From RGIG3513 sp045658985 (GTDB lineage: Bacteria; Bacillota; Clostridia; Oscillospirales; Butyricicoccaceae), in assembly GCA_045658985.1 (NCBI GenBank), contig JAZOWC010000032.1, forward strand, positions 1 to 59,177: 59,177 nt of DNA. Direction: 5' to 3'. The notes beneath the pieces were generated by a model. That model saw nothing but the letters and a program-made list of their open reading frames with translations. It had not been told where the DNA came from and searched no databases. Shown piece after piece: positions 39,291-51,998 of the stretch. Made by a program: the position numbers and the translations under genes. Positions within the stretch are counted from its first letter, which is position 1. Each line of letters begins with the position of its first letter.

Positions 39291-40318
39291 ACCATTATCC
39301 TCATAAGCAAAAGCTCTATGATGCGTTTTTCATCGGCGTTGTTGCTCTTGAGGGCTATATCGGCCTCAAGGCACAGTTTCTGTGCGCGCCTGAGCTTGCG
39401 AAGTGAAAATCTGCCCGAGGTCGCCATAGCCTTGCGTGTGGGATAATCCGACTTGTACTCAAGCATCTTTGTCATCTCCTGCACACTTATGCCCGCGTCA
39501 CAACCAAGCTTTGCCCCGTACAGGCGGCGGAAATGCTTGGCCACCGCGGCCGATATCGCTACGGCAGGATTCTTCATGTCAATAAGATCGCGGAGCACGA
39601 GGAGAGCTTTGTTCAGGTCTCCCTCGCTGAGGCAATCGGTCAGGTCAAACACGCCTGCTTCAAGTGTGCGTGAGGCCATAAGATCGATGTCTTTTGAGGT
39701 GATGACCTTGCCCCCGGCGCCTGCGGCGATCTTCTCGATCTCAGTGATGAGATTTATCATCAGTCCGCCGCTGACGAACACCAGCTTTTCGCAGTCGGAG
39801 CCTGAGATATCCTTGCCCAGTGCGGCAAATCTGCGGCGTATCCACGACACAAGATCGCTGTTTGAGGCGCGCTTGAACTCAACCTCCTGACCGTACTGCT
39901 GAACGGCCTTGTATACGGTAGTGCGCCTGTCGGGCTTGTACTCCACCGCCTCAAACACGAACACTAGGCACAGATATTCGGGCAGCTGCGCGAGGATATC
40001 GGGCAGGGCTTCTTTGAGTGGGCCGCTACCGTAGATATTGTAGTCAAGCACCTCGACCAGCTTGCGCTCGCCGCCCATTGGCAGGCTCTCTATGGCGTCA
40101 CGAAGATCGTCAACGGTCACCGTATCGCCGTCCAGCCTGACAAGGTCAAAATCGGGAAATGCCCCGGCACACTGTTTTTCCAGCATACCGAGGTAATGGG
40201 ATTTGAGATAGCTCTCTTCTCCATAAAACAGGTATAACCTTGCCGGGTTGTTCCCGGCAAGGTCTTGTTTGAGTATGGCGAGAGTATCGACGTCGCTTTT
40301 GTCCTTTTTGCCCGCCAC
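39287..40318 (-). CDS. holA: DNA polymerase III subunit delta
   Basis: 343 residues starting at GTG, three bases after the HIT stop. The clamp-loader subunit that opens the beta ring. It has the AAA-like N-terminal domain, ARLYLFYGEESYLKSHYL and DLVRLDGD, without a functional P-loop, as usual for delta. The C-terminal collar domain includes HFRRLYGAKL. Coupled to the TOPRIM gene by a 4-base overlap. Confidence 0.92.
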   Translation of the reverse strand: MAGKKDKSDVDTLAILKQDLAGNNPARLYLFYGEESYLKSHYLGMLEKQCAGAFPDFDLVRLDGDTVTVDDLRDAIESLPMGGERKLVEVLDYNIYGSGPLKEALPDILAQLPEYLCLVFVFEAVEYKPDRRTTVYKAVQQYGQEVEFKRASNSDLVSWIRRRFAALGKDISGSDCEKLVFVSGGLMINLITEIEKIAAGAGGKVITSKDIDLMASRTLEAGVFDLTDCLSEGDLNKALLVLRDLIDMKNPAVAISAAVAKHFRRLYGAKLGCDAGISVQEMTKMLEYKSDYPTRKAMATSGRFSLRKLRRAQKLCLEADIALKSNNADEKRIIELLLMRIMV

Positions 40319-40321
40319 GGT

Positions 40322-40663
40322 TTATGCCATGGCGCCCAGGGTGGCGCCGCCTATGATATGGAAATGGATGTGTCTGACTGTCTGGCCTGCATCGGCGCCG
40401 ATATTGGACACAACGCGGTAGCCGCCTGTCAGACCCAGCTCTTTTGCGATCTTGGGGATGACGGTAAAGATATGTGCGACGATAGCGGCATTATCCTCGG
40501 TGACCTCGTCAACACCTGCAAGGACGTGCTCCTTGGGGATGACGAGAACGTGTACGGGGGCGGCGGGAGCTATATCGTGGAAGGCATAGACAAGCTCGTC
40601 CTCGTAGGCTTTTTTGGAGGGGATGTCACCCTTGACTATTTTGCAAAAAATGCAATCGTTCAT
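40322..40663 (-). CDS. HIT family (HINT-like) nucleotide hydrolase
   Basis: 113 residues. The histidine triad appears as HIHFHIIGG (HxHxH), preceded by HVLVIPKEH and the zinc-binding CIFCKIVKGDIPS at the N-terminus. HINT proteins hydrolyse nucleoside phosphoramidates such as aminoacyl-adenylates; the link to alaS directly upstream is suggestive but unproven. Length matches the family. Confidence 0.93.
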   Translation of the reverse strand: MNDCIFCKIVKGDIPSKKAYEDELVYAFHDIAPAAPVHVLVIPKEHVLAGVDEVTEDNAAIVAHIFTVIPKIAKELGLTGGYRVVSNIGADAGQTVRHIHFHIIGGATLGAMA

Positions 40664-40678
40664 ATAGGTCGCTCCTTC

Positions 40679-43312
<2,634 letters not shown>

Positions 43313-43338
43313 TTTTCTTTACCTCTTTATTGTCAATT

Positions 43339-44421
43339 TTAATTATATTTCTTTCTCATTTCGGCTACGGCTTTGTTGTGTTCTTCCACCGTTTTGCTGA
43401 ACACGTGACCGCCCGTTTCGGGGTCGGCAACATAATAATAATACTCGTTCTGTTCGGGCGAGATAGCCGCAAGCATGGCGTTGAGGCCGGGGTTGCATAT
43501 TGCGGTGGGCGGCAATCCGTCGTACAGATAGGTATTATAAGGAGAGTCAATAAGCAGATCCTCTGCCGTCAGGTTCTCCTTGTGGCCGGTGACGTACAGC
43601 AGTGTTGCGTCTATCTGCAGCTTAGGGAAGCGGTCGGGGGCGTTGAGGCGGTTGTAGATAACACCGGCGATCATGGTTCGCTCCGACTCCCACATAGCCT
43701 CACGCTCAATCAGAGATGCCAGCACAACGATCTCGGCTATAGTTTTGCCGTTCTTTTGGGTAAGGTTGCGCATAGCCTTGGTATAGCGCTTTTCGAAGTT
43801 GTTGAGCAGCTTATTGATTACGCTGACCGTATTCTCGCCCTCGTAGAACTCATAGGTATCAGGGAACAGATATCCCTCAAGGCGGTTTTCGGTCATGGGT
43901 ACGTCCTGCAGTACCTTGTGTGCAAAATCGTAGGTGTTGGCGGTATTTATAAACTCGCTCTCCGAGCAGACCAGCTTTTCTTCCATAAGCTCGGCTATCT
44001 GCTTCATTGTATAGCCCTCGGGGATGGTGACCTTGACTATATTGGCGGCTTTTTTGCCCCTGAGGGTGTCGATTATCTGACCGTAGTCCATGGTGCTGTT
44101 GAGCTCATACTTGCCGCTTTTGAAGCCTTGCACGTCTTTGAGCACGGTGAACAGCCTGAACACGGGGGCATATTCGATGACGCCGTTTTCTTCCAGAAGT
44201 TCAGCCATCTCCTGACTCGTCAGCTCGTACTCAAGCTCCAGCGTGACGATATTCTCCTGCTTGACAAGGGCGAATACGTCGTTGGCAACCGTGACCGCAA
44301 CGGCGCTGAGCGTAAGAGCGACGCCGACTATCAGCAGTATATAGGCTACCGATTTGAGCAGGCCGGTCGTTGCCGTCATAAAGGCAAAGCCTGCATGATT
44401 GATGGGCTTTCTTTTTGCCAT
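43339..44421 (-). CDS. mltG: Endolytic murein transglycosylase MltG
   Basis: 360 residues. A cytoplasmic N-terminus, one span (about 18-40), then the YceG domain: LEGYLFPDTYEFYEG, ASLIEREAMWESER (catalytic glutamate), IDATLLYVTG and SPYNTYLYDGLPPTAICNPG. It cuts nascent glycan strands and may set their length. The start is ATG at 44421 behind GGAGGAG. It precedes alaS in the same direction. Confidence 0.92.
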   Translation of the reverse strand: MAKRKPINHAGFAFMTATTGLLKSVAYILLIVGVALTLSAVAVTVANDVFALVKQENIVTLELEYELTSQEMAELLEENGVIEYAPVFRLFTVLKDVQGFKSGKYELNSTMDYGQIIDTLRGKKAANIVKVTIPEGYTMKQIAELMEEKLVCSESEFINTANTYDFAHKVLQDVPMTENRLEGYLFPDTYEFYEGENTVSVINKLLNNFEKRYTKAMRNLTQKNGKTIAEIVVLASLIEREAMWESERTMIAGVIYNRLNAPDRFPKLQIDATLLYVTGHKENLTAEDLLIDSPYNTYLYDGLPPTAICNPGLNAMLAAISPEQNEYYYYVADPETGGHVFSKTVEEHNKAVAEMRKKYN

Positions 44422-44436
44422 TTTCTCCTCCTGAGA

Positions 44437-45303
44437 TTAATAACAAGCACGGATGATAAACATAATAACAAGTACCCAAAGTCCGGGTGAACAGACGGTT
44501 TCCAGCAGCTCGGCTTTGGAGAACACGGGGCTGAGGCGTTTGATCTTGCCCTTTTCCACCAGTCTCTCAAGCAGGGTCATGGAGATCGCCGTAAAGATCA
44601 GGAAAAGCGCGGCTGCGATAAGCAGAAAATAGGGCCAGAGGCCCAGAGCTTCGTAAGCTTTGGTGGCATAGCCGAGGGTCATATTGAAGGCGTTGTTCAG
44701 CAGATGAGCCGTCACGGCGGGCCATACCGAGCCGATGGCGTAGGTGATGTATCCGTATATCAGACCTGCGGCAAAGGGGCCTGCAAAGTTGCGCAGACTG
44801 CCGTGGCACAGTGCAAAGCACAAAGCCGAAATGATGACAGCGGTAATATCTCCGCCGCGGCTCAGTGCGCGCATAAGCACACCGCGGAAAAAAAGTTCTT
44901 CGAAAACTGCGGGCAGCACCACGGCGGCTGTCATCAGCAGCAGGGACGATGACTCAAGCTGGGGCAGATAAGAAACCGACTGATAATAGGATGCCCCGCT
45001 GATGCGTGCAATAAAACAGTTGAGCAAAAATGCCATCAGCGCCGCAGCAATCGAAATACACAGGGTAAAACCCATATACCGTCTGTGAGGTATACGAATG
45101 CGGGGCAGCACGTTGATGCCGAACATCCTGCCCGTGAGCACCATAGCCACAGATGGCACCAAAAAAGGCAGTATCTGCCACAAAACGAAGGCAAGTGCCG
45201 ACACTCCCCCGCCGCGGAGAGCAAGCTGTTCAAAGATCAGCATGACACTCATGCACAGAGGAGGCATAAAGCCTGATATGAGAGTAAATCGGTTGGACTT
45301 CAT
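44437..45303 (-). CDS. CPBP-family intramembrane metalloprotease
   Basis: 288 residues, about eight membrane spans. Motif 1 is EELFFRGVLMRAL (EExxxR) near residue 136, motif 2 FALCHGSLRNF with His near 164, motif 3 HLLNNAFNMTL near 200. These are the three conserved blocks of Rce1/CPBP proteases. The substrate is unknown; family members process prenylated peptides or pheromones and also take part in bacteriocin immunity. A second gene of the family is at 48423. Confidence 0.9.
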   Translation of the reverse strand: MKSNRFTLISGFMPPLCMSVMLIFEQLALRGGGVSALAFVLWQILPFLVPSVAMVLTGRMFGINVLPRIRIPHRRYMGFTLCISIAAALMAFLLNCFIARISGASYYQSVSYLPQLESSSLLLMTAAVVLPAVFEELFFRGVLMRALSRGGDITAVIISALCFALCHGSLRNFAGPFAAGLIYGYITYAIGSVWPAVTAHLLNNAFNMTLGYATKAYEALGLWPYFLLIAAALFLIFTAISMTLLERLVEKGKIKRLSPVFSKAELLETVCSPGLWVLVIMFIIRACY

Positions 45304-45330
45304 TATCGTGACTCCATAAAGAAAAAATTG

Positions 45331-46179
45331 TCAGTTGTAATAGAGATTGAGATAAAAACCGCAAGCGGAGCTCCTAAGCTGTTCTGCCCGCTGAGACAGA
45401 GGCATAAAGCAGCCTATGGCCTCTCCGATGCCGTCACGGTCAATTGTGAGCATGCAGGCTTCTTTTTTGCCCTCAAGTTCTGCCACCGCGGCCACAAGTG
45501 CCTCGGCATGCTCTCCACAGGCTTCGGCCGCAAACAACCTGCCGCCTCGGGTATCATAAAAACAGTAGCTTGTAACGGCTCCGTCCACACGAAGAGCAAG
45601 CGCCTTGTAGCTGTCCATCTGCGCGCTCCAGCGTGCTTCCGAGCGGGAGTCAAAGAGCAGTCCCTCTGCCGACCGTCTGTATATGCGGTCAAGCTCGGGG
45701 ATGTGGGTCTGCTCCACAGGCACTATCTCACCTGCGCAGGGCAATGCCGGGATAATGCTGCGGCGTACGGTGAATATTGGCTCATAGCCGAATCGGCTGT
45801 AATAATCGGTCAGCGAGCTTTGCTGAACTATAAGCGCGGAAAAGTCAAGACCGCGCCGTCTGCACTCGTCAAAAGAGGCTTGGATCAGCTTGCCCGCAAG
45901 TCCCTCCCCCTGGTGATTGGGGTGTGTACCCACGGCAAATATATAACAGCCGCTTATTCTGTCTCCCCCATGCTCAAGCTCCATAGGCAGCATCTGCAAT
46001 GCAGACACTATCTCTCCACTCTGCCTGATAACAAGGGTATTGTCGCTGCGCCATACATTGTCAAAATACCATCCGGAAAACCCGCTCTCGCCCGGAAAGC
46101 ACAGATCAAACAGTTCTCTGAGCGCGGGTTTGTCGGCAGGCAGGGCGTATTCTGCGCGCACGTTTATGCTGCCACTCAT
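45331..46179 (-). CDS. GNAT-family N-acetyltransferase
   Basis: 282 residues. The acetyl-CoA-binding motif A appears as IFAVGTHPNHQGEGLAGKLIQ (about residues 75-95, quoted in part), with the Q/RxxGxG/A loop as QGEGLA. The length and the long C-terminal half suggest a second, GNAT-like domain without a visible CoA loop, like Eis-type enzymes. The substrate is unknown. It overlaps the tmk stop by one base (TAATG). Confidence 0.87.
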   Translation of the reverse strand: MSGSINVRAEYALPADKPALRELFDLCFPGESGFSGWYFDNVWRSDNTLVIRQSGEIVSALQMLPMELEHGGDRISGCYIFAVGTHPNHQGEGLAGKLIQASFDECRRRGLDFSALIVQQSSLTDYYSRFGYEPIFTVRRSIIPALPCAGEIVPVEQTHIPELDRIYRRSAEGLLFDSRSEARWSAQMDSYKALALRVDGAVTSYCFYDTRGGRLFAAEACGEHAEALVAAVAELEGKKEACMLTIDRDGIGEAIGCFMPLSQRAEQLRSSACGFYLNLYYN

Positions 46180-46826
46180 TATTCCAGTATCATTCTCATG
46201 ATATCGGCATTGATATCCTCGGGGGTGCGAAGCTTGCCGTCCTGCACGCAGGAAACTCTCTGCCAGGAAAGCTTGTCACAGACGCTGTTGGCATTGTTCT
46301 TGCATCTGATGAGATAATCGTGGTCAAGTTCGTGGATGTCTCCCGAGTCGCCCTGGCGCTTTTTGAGCAGGTCAAAGGTCATCTCGGAGGGAATATCAAG
46401 GAAGAATACTTTTGAGGGTGCGGGGATGCCGAGGAGATTGTACTCATAGTTAAACAGCCAGTCAAGAAAGCCGTCCACCTGATCCTCGGGCAGCTTGGCC
46501 GCCTGATGGACGGCATTGGACGTGGTATAGCGGTCGCAGATGATAAGCCCGCCCGCCTCGTAGTCTTTGCCCCAGTCGGTCTTGTAGGATGCGTATCTGT
46601 CCACGGCAAAAAATGTGGATGCGGCATATGCGTTGACCGCGTCGGGACTTGTACCGAAATCGCCGCCGAGATACATCCTGATAAGCGCGCTGGATTCCTC
46701 GGTATATCTGGGGAACACGATCTTGCGGAAGGGTATCCCCTGCTTTTCCAGATTTTCGCAGACTAGTTTGAACTGGGTAGATTTGCCGCTGCCGTCTGTA
46801 CCCTCGATAACAAATAATTTACCCAA
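46179..46826 (-). CDS. tmk: Thymidylate kinase
   Basis: 215 residues. It phosphorylates dTMP to dTDP. The P-loop is IEGTDGSGKST at about 7-17, and ICDRYTTSNAVHQAAKL near 98 matches the DRY motif. The C-terminal lid region is a little different from E. coli Tmk, as in the clostridial form. It overlaps thyX by eight bases, so the two successive steps of dTTP synthesis are encoded and probably translated together. Confidence 0.93.
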   Translation of the reverse strand: MGKLFVIEGTDGSGKSTQFKLVCENLEKQGIPFRKIVFPRYTEESSALIRMYLGGDFGTSPDAVNAYAASTFFAVDRYASYKTDWGKDYEAGGLIICDRYTTSNAVHQAAKLPEDQVDGFLDWLFNYEYNLLGIPAPSKVFFLDIPSEMTFDLLKKRQGDSGDIHELDHDYLIRCKNNANSVCDKLSWQRVSCVQDGKLRTPEDINADIMRMILE

Positions 46827-47595
46827 GCTGCTCCGCCCTTTCTCTCATCTCAAGAGCCTTGCCGCAGGACATCTTGCCCTCGGGGCAGGTACCCTTGATG
46901 CAGGCGGGACCCGAATGTGCAAACAGCGCGGGAGCGGCCTGCTTGCACAGAGCAAGCATCTGCCACGCAAGATCTCTGATCTCCCACTGTGCGCGGCCGC
47001 AGCAGCGCAGGCGGAAGAAGTTCTGCAGACTGCGGGCGTTCATTGTCATAATCAGCTTGGTCTCGCAGGCATTGGGCAGAATAAAACGGGCATCCTCGAT
47101 GGCCATTTTTTCGGCCTTGCTGCGCTGGCTCTTGGTAGGCTTGCCCTCGGGGCAGATCTCGCCGATATGCTTGTTGTACAGTATCTCGCTGAGTTCATCA
47201 TAGCCTTTTGCGATATCGGCCATAATACGGTTATACCGCTCGAGAGCTTTTTCGTCCCCTTCGATCTCGGGGGGGATGACGTAGTTGAAGTCGGAGGTTT
47301 TGACATATCTCTGGGACTGAACGCTGTAGGATGCAATGCGGTGGCGGGTCAGCTGAGCCAGCAGAGAGCGGGACACTCCCTCCACGGCAAAGGTGAAGGA
47401 TGCGTGCTCGATGGGACTTTCATGACCGATCTCAGCCAGCATCTGCACAAACTCCTGTGCCTTTTCGTCGGTGATTTTTTCCATAAGCTGCTCGCCGCCC
47501 ACGGCAGAGTAGCAGACACGGGCAGCCGATGCAACGGTTTTTTCGGGCTGAGGAGTGTGAGAAAGCAGCCAGACTTTTACTTTAGTTTGCGGCAT
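46819..47595 (-). CDS. thyX: FAD-dependent thymidylate synthase
   Basis: 258 residues from ATG with GGGGG upstream. It makes dTMP from dUMP using methylene-tetrahydrofolate and FAD. The signature RHRxxSxxxxSxR is present as RHRIASYSVQSQR near residue 87. This is unrelated to ThyA in fold. It overlaps the glycosyltransferase gene by 14 bases upstream and tmk by eight bases downstream. The C-terminal CSCGK-like cysteine cluster (CIKGTCPEGKMSCGK) is an addition I cannot assign. Confidence 0.93.
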   Translation of the reverse strand: MPQTKVKVWLLSHTPQPEKTVASAARVCYSAVGGEQLMEKITDEKAQEFVQMLAEIGHESPIEHASFTFAVEGVSRSLLAQLTRHRIASYSVQSQRYVKTSDFNYVIPPEIEGDEKALERYNRIMADIAKGYDELSEILYNKHIGEICPEGKPTKSQRSKAEKMAIEDARFILPNACETKLIMTMNARSLQNFFRLRCCGRAQWEIRDLAWQMLALCKQAAPALFAHSGPACIKGTCPEGKMSCGKALEMRERAEQLG

Positions 47596-48328
47596 TTTGT
47601 TTGTCCCCCTTTATTCTATAGCAGAGAGCATCCCACAGATATATGGGAATTCGTATCATACGCTTGATGCGTTTGGGATCGGTGATGAGGCGGTAGAACC
47701 ACTCAAGCCCCAGCTTGATAAACAGCTTGGGTGCACGCTTGACCGTCCCCGCAAACACGTCCATTGAGCCGCCTGCGCCCACCATCACGGGTACCGAAAG
47801 GGCGTCTTTGTATTTGTCCATAAACTTCTCCTGCTTGGGTGCGCCGAGGCAGCAGAGGAGCATATCGGGAGCGGCGGCGTTGATAGCGGATATTATCCCG
47901 GTCTCCTGCTCGGGAGTAAAGTATCCGTCGTGTGTGCCTGCGATTTTGAGGCCCGGGTAACGGGCGCTGAGGTTGTCCCCTGCTTTTTCGGCTATGCCGG
48001 GTTTGGCGCCGAAGAGGTACACGCTGCCGCCGATTTGGGCAAGGCGGCGGCACATTTCCTCACAGAACTCCACGCCGGGAGTTTTGCGCGTGATGGGGGC
48101 GCCGATGATGCGGGCGGCTATCTTGATGGAGACGCCGTCGGGCAGCACCAGCCTGCATCTGTTGATGAGATCTCTGAACTCACTGTCCTGTTTTGCAGCA
48201 AGAGCGATCTCGGCATTAGGTGTGACGACCATGCACTTTTCTCTCGATTTGACGCAGGACATAGCCTCGTCGGCAAATCCCTCAGGTGTGAGATCGTCAA
48301 AATATATGCCCATTACAGATACTTTCAT
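47582..48328 (-). CDS. WecB/TagA/CpsF-family glycosyltransferase
   Basis: 248 residues from ATG at 48328, behind GGAGG. The GT26 fold is seen in MVVTPNAEIALAA, the LVLPDGVSI loop with its catalytic aspartate, VYLFGAKPG and LLCCLGAPKQEKFMD. In Bacillus TagA adds N-acetylmannosamine to undecaprenyl-PP-GlcNAc in wall teichoic acid synthesis; in this window a WecA/TagO-type starter enzyme is encoded at 53521, so the pair may act on one glycan. It is the first gene of the long run down to cysK. Confidence 0.9.
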   Translation of the reverse strand: MKVSVMGIYFDDLTPEGFADEAMSCVKSREKCMVVTPNAEIALAAKQDSEFRDLINRCRLVLPDGVSIKIAARIIGAPITRKTPGVEFCEEMCRRLAQIGGSVYLFGAKPGIAEKAGDNLSARYPGLKIAGTHDGYFTPEQETGIISAINAAAPDMLLCCLGAPKQEKFMDKYKDALSVPVMVGAGGSMDVFAGTVKRAPKLFIKLGLEWFYRLITDPKRIKRMIRIPIYLWDALCYRIKGDKQNAAN

Positions 48329-48363
48329 CGGTGCCTCCGCAGTTATATAGATATACACCATAT

Positions 48364-48392
48364 ATTATAACAAAAAAGCCGAGTTATCACAA
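48364..48392 (-). promoter_or_regulatory. Promoter of the glycosyltransferase-to-cysK run
   Basis: On the minus strand TTGTGA (48392-48387), 17 bases, TATAAT (48369-48364). The -35 box lies in the loop and arm of the terminator of the upstream CPBP gene. Confidence 0.65.
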
Positions 48393-48404
48393 TAGATAAC
48401 TCGG
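48379..48404. terminator. Terminator after the CPBP gene
   Basis: CCGAGTTATC and GATAACTCGG with a 6-base loop. On the minus strand it is followed by GGCTTTTTTG, and a short T-run is also present on the plus side. Confidence 0.85.
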
Positions 48405-48422
48405 TCTTTTTACATTATTTTT

Positions 48423-49222
48423 TTATTTTACGGCCTGCTTGTATATATCACGCACGGCAAAAATCAGCAGCACGGGCGACAGTACGGCAAGAGCGCCGAA
48501 GAACTTGTCCCCCAGAGGCAAAAATGACAGAGCATTGAATGCCACGTGAGCCGCCAGCGATGTCCTCACGCTGCCTGTGAGCATAGCGATATATCCAAAG
48601 AGCAAGCCGCCAACCAGCGCATATGTCACCCAGATAATGCTGCCGCCGTGGAGCACGGCAAAGACAATGGCCTGCAGGATTATGGCGGGATACTCGGACA
48701 TACAGATGCGCAGATGCTTGTAGACTATACCGCGGAAAAGCATCTCCTCAACCAGCGGGCCCAGCAGACACACCGAGACAAAATCCAGCACCGAGCTATG
48801 CCCGATAGCCGACGACAGGTCGTTATACTCACTCATCAGGCTCTCCGGAATAGGCAGCATAGTCAGCATCAGCGACAGCCACACAGAAAAGGAAATACCG
48901 GTGATGATCGCCATAACTATATTGCGCACACCCACAGGTTTGGCAAGCAGTGTATAGTCAAACAACTTTACACGTCTGATGCGGGTATCAAGTATCACCA
49001 CGCCGATTATCAGCAGGTTGCTTATCAGGGATATGAGCATGCTGCGGTCGGTAATGAACTGCTCCAGCCCCGCAGCAGCTGTGTCTGCGGCCGTGCCCGT
49101 GTGAGCGGCGTAGTAGACTATACCGAACACAATCCCCACCCCAAGCTGTACTATCAGTATGATGAATGAGTACAGCACTACGGGGATGGCTATATCGAGG
49201 AATATGCGGTTGCGTTTTTTCA

Positions 49223-49223
<1 letters not shown>
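48423..49223 (-). CDS. CPBP-family intramembrane metalloprotease (second copy)
   Basis: 266 residues with about seven spans. EEMLFRGIVYKHLR near residue 161 is motif 1, FAVLHGGSIIW near 190 motif 2, and HVAFNALSF near 224 motif 3, so all catalytic blocks are present. It differs clearly from the copy at 44437. It overlaps the glyA stop by one base and ends at the terminator at 48379. The substrate is unknown. Confidence 0.9.
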
Positions 49224-50461
<1,238 letters not shown>

Positions 50462-50498
50462 TACTGTTATCCTCCGTGTTTCAAATTAATATACAGCC

Positions 50499-50527
50499 AT
50501 TATACTATTATATTGCTTTTATTTCAA
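50499..50527 (-). promoter_or_regulatory. Promoter of glyA
   Basis: On the minus strand TTGAAA (50527-50522), 17 bases, TATAAT (50504-50499). Its -35 box falls inside the divergent nth promoter. Confidence 0.8.
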
Positions 50528-50542
50528 CTGCTGTGCTATAAT
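50513..50542 (+). promoter_or_regulatory. Promoter of nth
   Basis: TTGCTT at 50513-50518, 18 bases, TATAAT at 50537-50542, 19 bases before the ATG. It overlaps the glyA promoter. Confidence 0.6.
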
Positions 50543-50561
50543 ATTTTTGAGGTGAAACCCC

Positions 50562-51200
50562 ATGAATCCGAAAGAAAAAGCAAGTAAAATCGTAGATATA
50601 CTCAAGCAGCATTATCCCGATACCTGTTCACTCATAGCGGAAAAAGACTATCAGCTGCTTTTTTCCACAAGACTGGCCGCACAATGCACCGATGCACGTG
50701 TCAACGAGGTCACCAAAGTGCTCTATGCCCGTTTCCCCACCGTGCAGGCGCTGGCCGATGCCGAGTACGAAGAAATATGCGAAATAATCAAATCCTGCGG
50801 ACTCTACCGCACCAAAGCACGGGACCTCAAGCTAGCTTCGCAGATGATAGTGGAGCAATTCGGCGGCAAGGTTCCCGACACCATGGAGGAGCTGCTTACC
50901 CTCCCCGGCATAGGCAGAAAAACTGCCAATCTGATGCTGTCCGACTTCTATGGCAAGCCTGCCGTGGTCACCGACACACACTGCATCCGTATATCCAACC
51001 GACTGGGGCTCATCCCCGGCGCATCCAAAGACCCCTACAAGGTCGAGCTTGCCCTGAGCGACATAGTCGAGCCCAGTGAGCAGGCTCCCCTGTGCCACAG
51101 ATTCGTACATTTCGGCAGAGACATCTGCACCGCACGCTCACCCAAGTGCGACCGCTGTCCTCTGCGCGAGCTGTGCACCCAGGTCAGTAAAGACTCCTGA
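50562..51200 (+). CDS. nth: Endonuclease III
   Basis: 212 residues, behind GAGGTG. A DNA glycosylase/AP lyase for oxidised pyrimidines. The helix-hairpin-helix reads LLTLPGIGRKTANLML with the catalytic lysine of RKTA, and the catalytic aspartate is in VVTDTHCIR. A C-x6-C-x2-C-x5-C cluster binds [4Fe-4S] at the C-terminus (CTARSPKCDRCPLRELC). It overlaps the convergent phosphodiesterase gene by 17 bases. Confidence 0.96.
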   Translation: MNPKEKASKIVDILKQHYPDTCSLIAEKDYQLLFSTRLAAQCTDARVNEVTKVLYARFPTVQALADAEYEEICEIIKSCGLYRTKARDLKLASQMIVEQFGGKVPDTMEELLTLPGIGRKTANLMLSDFYGKPAVVTDTHCIRISNRLGLIPGASKDPYKVELALSDIVEPSEQAPLCHRFVHFGRDICTARSPKCDRCPLRELCTQVSKDS

Positions 51201-51639
51201 ACGTGTAGCTGTATTTGCCGTTTTTGATCTCGAACACAATATAATCTCCCTGCTTGATTGCGCCCGGACACAGATACAGTCTGCCGTCGATGACCGTCTC
51301 CAGACGCTGATGGGTGTGTCCGTAGAACACTATATCCGCCTCTTTTTCGCGGGCGAGATAATCCAGTTTCCAAAGCCCCTGCTTCACATTGCTGTTGTGG
51401 CCGTGTGTGAGCAGGAGCTTTTTGTTTTCCAGCACAAAGCATCTGCTTTCGCTCTCCTCCTGCGCTAAGTCGCAGTTGCCTTTTACCGCGGCAACGCAGA
51501 CCTCAACGGGCAGCTCGAGAAACTCCAGATCCCGCAGTCCGTCACCCAAAAAGAAAATATACCCGGGCCTCTCGCGGTCATATGCGTCTTTGAGATTGTA
51601 TTTGGCTCCGTGGCTGTCCGAACAAACAAGTATCTTCAT
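51184..51639 (-). CDS. YfcE/MJ0936-type metallophosphoesterase
   Basis: 151 residues. The metal motifs are DSHG near the N-terminus, FLGDGLRD, GNCD, LTHGH and YGHTH, in the usual order, so two metal ions should bind. Members hydrolyse phosphodiesters such as cyclic nucleotides or bis-p-nitrophenyl phosphate in vitro; the substrate here is unknown. The 3' end overlaps nth. Confidence 0.93.
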   Translation of the reverse strand: MKILVCSDSHGAKYNLKDAYDRERPGYIFFLGDGLRDLEFLELPVEVCVAAVKGNCDLAQEESESRCFVLENKKLLLTHGHNSNVKQGLWKLDYLAREKEADIVFYGHTHQRLETVIDGRLYLCPGAIKQGDYIVFEIKNGKYSYTFRSLY

Positions 51640-51713
51640 GGTAAACCCGCCTTTTGTGTAACTTATTGATGATGGTGCATATACTGTATCAAAATGCTAT
51701 GGAGGTGTTAACA

Positions 51714-51995
51714 TTGAACAACGAGGTTGACAAAGCGGCAAGAAGTATGCTCAACTCGCCGCAGGGTATAAAGATCATCAAGGCTCTGGATAAGCTCAAC
51801 GCCATTTCCGCCACCGAGAGCGGCTATGACCTGCTGGTAATGCTCTCCGGCAACGGCTCTGACATAATAAAAGCGGCGGCAAAGTCTGCCTGCGGAGTGC
51901 AGAAAGACCGTGCAAGAGCTTTTCTGTCCACCATGCTCGGCACAAAGGAGGGTGCCGCACTGGTAGCCAAAGTAATCGAGATCACGGGAGTATAA
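51714..51995 (+). CDS. Small conserved-looking protein of unknown function, first of three
   Basis: 93 residues. The start is TTG at 51714, eight bases from a perfect GGAGG; an ATG 15 bases upstream has no site. It is helical and polar, with a repeated small-residue pattern (GYDLLVMLSGNGSDIIKAAAKSA) and no signal peptide or membrane span. I do not recognise the family. It ends three bases before the second gene, so the three genes form one unit. Confidence 0.65.
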   Translation: MNNEVDKAARSMLNSPQGIKIIKALDKLNAISATESGYDLLVMLSGNGSDIIKAAAKSACGVQKDRARAFLSTMLGTKEGAALVAKVIEITGV

Positions 51996-51998
51996 GCT

